Shown one piece after another: positions 63,150 to 64,000 of a DNA stretch of 64,000 nucleotides. The position numbers were made by a program, and so were the translations under genes. The stretch is taken from assembly GCF_013032855.1 (NCBI RefSeq), contig NZ_WQDA01000007.1, positions 1 to 64,000 on the forward strand. Direction: 5' to 3'. This stretch comes from Ruegeria arenilitoris (GTDB lineage Bacteria; Pseudomonadota; Alphaproteobacteria; Rhodobacterales; Rhodobacteraceae). The first letter of the stretch is position 1. Every line of letters starts with the position of its first letter. The notes below the pieces were generated by a model. It was not told the DNA's origin. It did not search any database and saw only the letters and a program-made list of their open reading frames with translations.

Positions 63150-64000
63150 TCAGCCCTCAAGCTCCCGCGCCAAGCCCTCGAACAACAAGGCAACGGCCTC
63201 AGCGCCGGGATCGTTATGTCCAACTAGGTTTTCTTCGGGAACATAAGCTGCTCGGCCCGCCTTCGCACGGCGAATTTTGGCCGTATTGTTCGCTCCTTCG
63301 CGGGCGGCATGTGCGGCATGGGTCAACCCCGATGGGAGAGCGGCAAGCGCGGGTGCCAAGGCGTCAATCATAGTTCTGTCGCCGACCTTGGCGCCTCCGA
63401 CTTGGCTGACGCGTTTCAGGCCTTCTTCCAGGGATTTGGCTACGGTTGCCCCATTGGCACATGCGTCACCAGCTGCATTGAAGAAAATTGCTAGTATCAC
63501 ACCGGAGGAGCCACCCATGGTTTGGCTCAATTCATTGCCCAACGCCGGGAACAGCTGAGTCAAATCAGCGAGCGGCATGCGGTCAAGGCTGCCTTGCAGC
63601 GCTCTTGCGGCCGTCGCCAATGTGCTTCCTGTGTCGCCATCACCGGATTTCGCGTCCAGTTCGTTCAGATTCTTCTCAGCGTTGATGAGGAGTTCAGACA
63701 AGCGCGAGATCGTTTCCCTTGTGGTGGGATTGTTCGAAGGAATTGGATCGATCGGCGTCAGGCCGTCAGGCAATGGTGCCACTTTGATCGGGTCGATGGA
63801 ATTGACCCCGGGCCACGCGGCCAGATCAACAGGTGCTTCAAGAGCTGACAAATCGGCCTGATCCACGGGTAGAATGGAAACAGAAAACCCGTGCATATCT
63901 AGCGATGTCATCATGGGGGCCGGACCGATGATATGGTGGGCAATACCGGTTTCGGACAAGGCGTGCGTTAGGACAGCCATTTCCAGCGGAGTCGTGGAAC
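63150..64000 (-). CDS. Dihydroxyacetone-type kinase (DhaK-DhaL fusion), partial
   Basis: The frame stays open past the window end, so the N-terminal part is missing. Residues near 63980 (STTPLEMAVLTHAL) match the end of a DhaK domain. The DhaL domain follows: LLINAEKNLNELDAKSGDGD with Mg-ADP-binding Asp residues, GGSSGVILAIFFNAAG, GDRTMIDALAPALAAL and GHNDPGAEAVALL. Fused DhaKL enzymes phosphorylate dihydroxyacetone, erythrulose or similar ketoses with ATP. The operon context suggests a ketose other than dihydroxyacetone. Confidence 0.9.
   Translation of the reverse strand, partial: STTPLEMAVLTHALSETGIAHHIIGPAPMMTSLDMHGFSVSILPVDQADLSALEAPVDLAAWPGVNSIDPIKVAPLPDGLTPIDPIPSNNPTTRETISRLSELLINAEKNLNELDAKSGDGDTGSTLATAARALQGSLDRMPLADLTQLFPALGNELSQTMGGSSGVILAIFFNAAGDACANGATVAKSLEEGLKRVSQVGGAKVGDRTMIDALAPALAALPSGLTHAAHAAREGANNTAKIRRAKAGRAAYVPEENLVGHNDPGAEAVALLFEGLARELEG

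Overview
The window is a chromosomal segment of an alphaproteobacterium, most likely a Rhodobacterales member of the Roseobacter group (Ruegeria-like). The basis is high G+C core genes, an aapJQMP amino-acid ABC operon, ATP12, DUF1127, DUF2946 and TIGR02466 proteins, and a yidC-MOSC-engB order. infA and rpmJ are absent from the ribosomal cluster. This placement is by recognition of families, not by a database search.

Region 1 (1-22036) is the ribosomal-protein supercluster: the end of tuf, then S10 (rpsJ to rplP), spc (rpmC to adk) and alpha (rpsM to rplQ) blocks. It is broken four times. An aldo/keto reductase sits between tuf and rpsJ. An antisense DUF2971 gene sits between rplW and rplB. 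SnoaL-like, TIGR02466 and Mrr-like endonuclease genes sit between rplP and rpmC. An ArsR/SRPBCC pair, a DUF1127 gene and a glycosyltransferase gene sit between rpmD and rplO. An intrinsic terminator stands just before each break. At several restarts a promoter-like sequence and GC-rich leader hairpins precede the next ribosomal gene. Two inserted genes (DUF2971 and the Mrr-like gene) are clearly lower in G+C than the ribosomal genes.

Region 2 (22149-33056, + strand) holds an HtrA/Deg protease, rarA, a crotonase, a chain of rluC, a HAD phosphatase and the ATP12 F1-ATPase chaperone, and aapJQMP with an internal hairpin terminator after aapJ.

Region 3 (33054-46302, - strand) holds an overlapping trio (fatty-acid hydroxylase-like, Fe-S protein, SixA-like phosphatase), argB, PepSY and DUF2946 genes, and engB, a MOSC gene and yidC linked by ATGA overlaps. 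A c-di-GMP phosphodiesterase, ttcA and an aidB-like gene follow, then yidD, rnpA and rpmH. The rpmH-rnpA-yidD group is thus separated from yidC by about 4.4 kb.

Region 4 (46571-50293, + strand) holds a TVP38-type membrane protein, a pyridine-nucleotide-disulfide oxidoreductase, a histidine kinase with a TTG start, and tRNA-Arg(ACG).

Region 5 (50279-58865) is an integrated genomic island of about 8.6 kb. Its ends are a 17-bp direct repeat of the tRNA-Arg 3' end. Near each end is a 19-bp double GTGGTAT motif that probably binds the integrase. It carries a tyrosine integrase, a low-G+C orphan gene, a compact set of small overlapping genes (AlpA-like, winged-helix and others), two secreted DUF1254/DUF1214 proteins, and a MerR regulator divergent from a short CDF metal transporter with a textbook 19-bp-spacer MerR promoter between them.

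Region 6 (58975-64000, - strand) has a conserved hypothetical gene and a sugar-catabolism operon: fused dihydroxyacetone-type kinase (cut by the window end), LacI regulator, TIM-barrel sugar isomerase/epimerase and Gfo/Idh/MocA oxidoreductase. No rRNA, CRISPR array or intact insertion sequence was seen.
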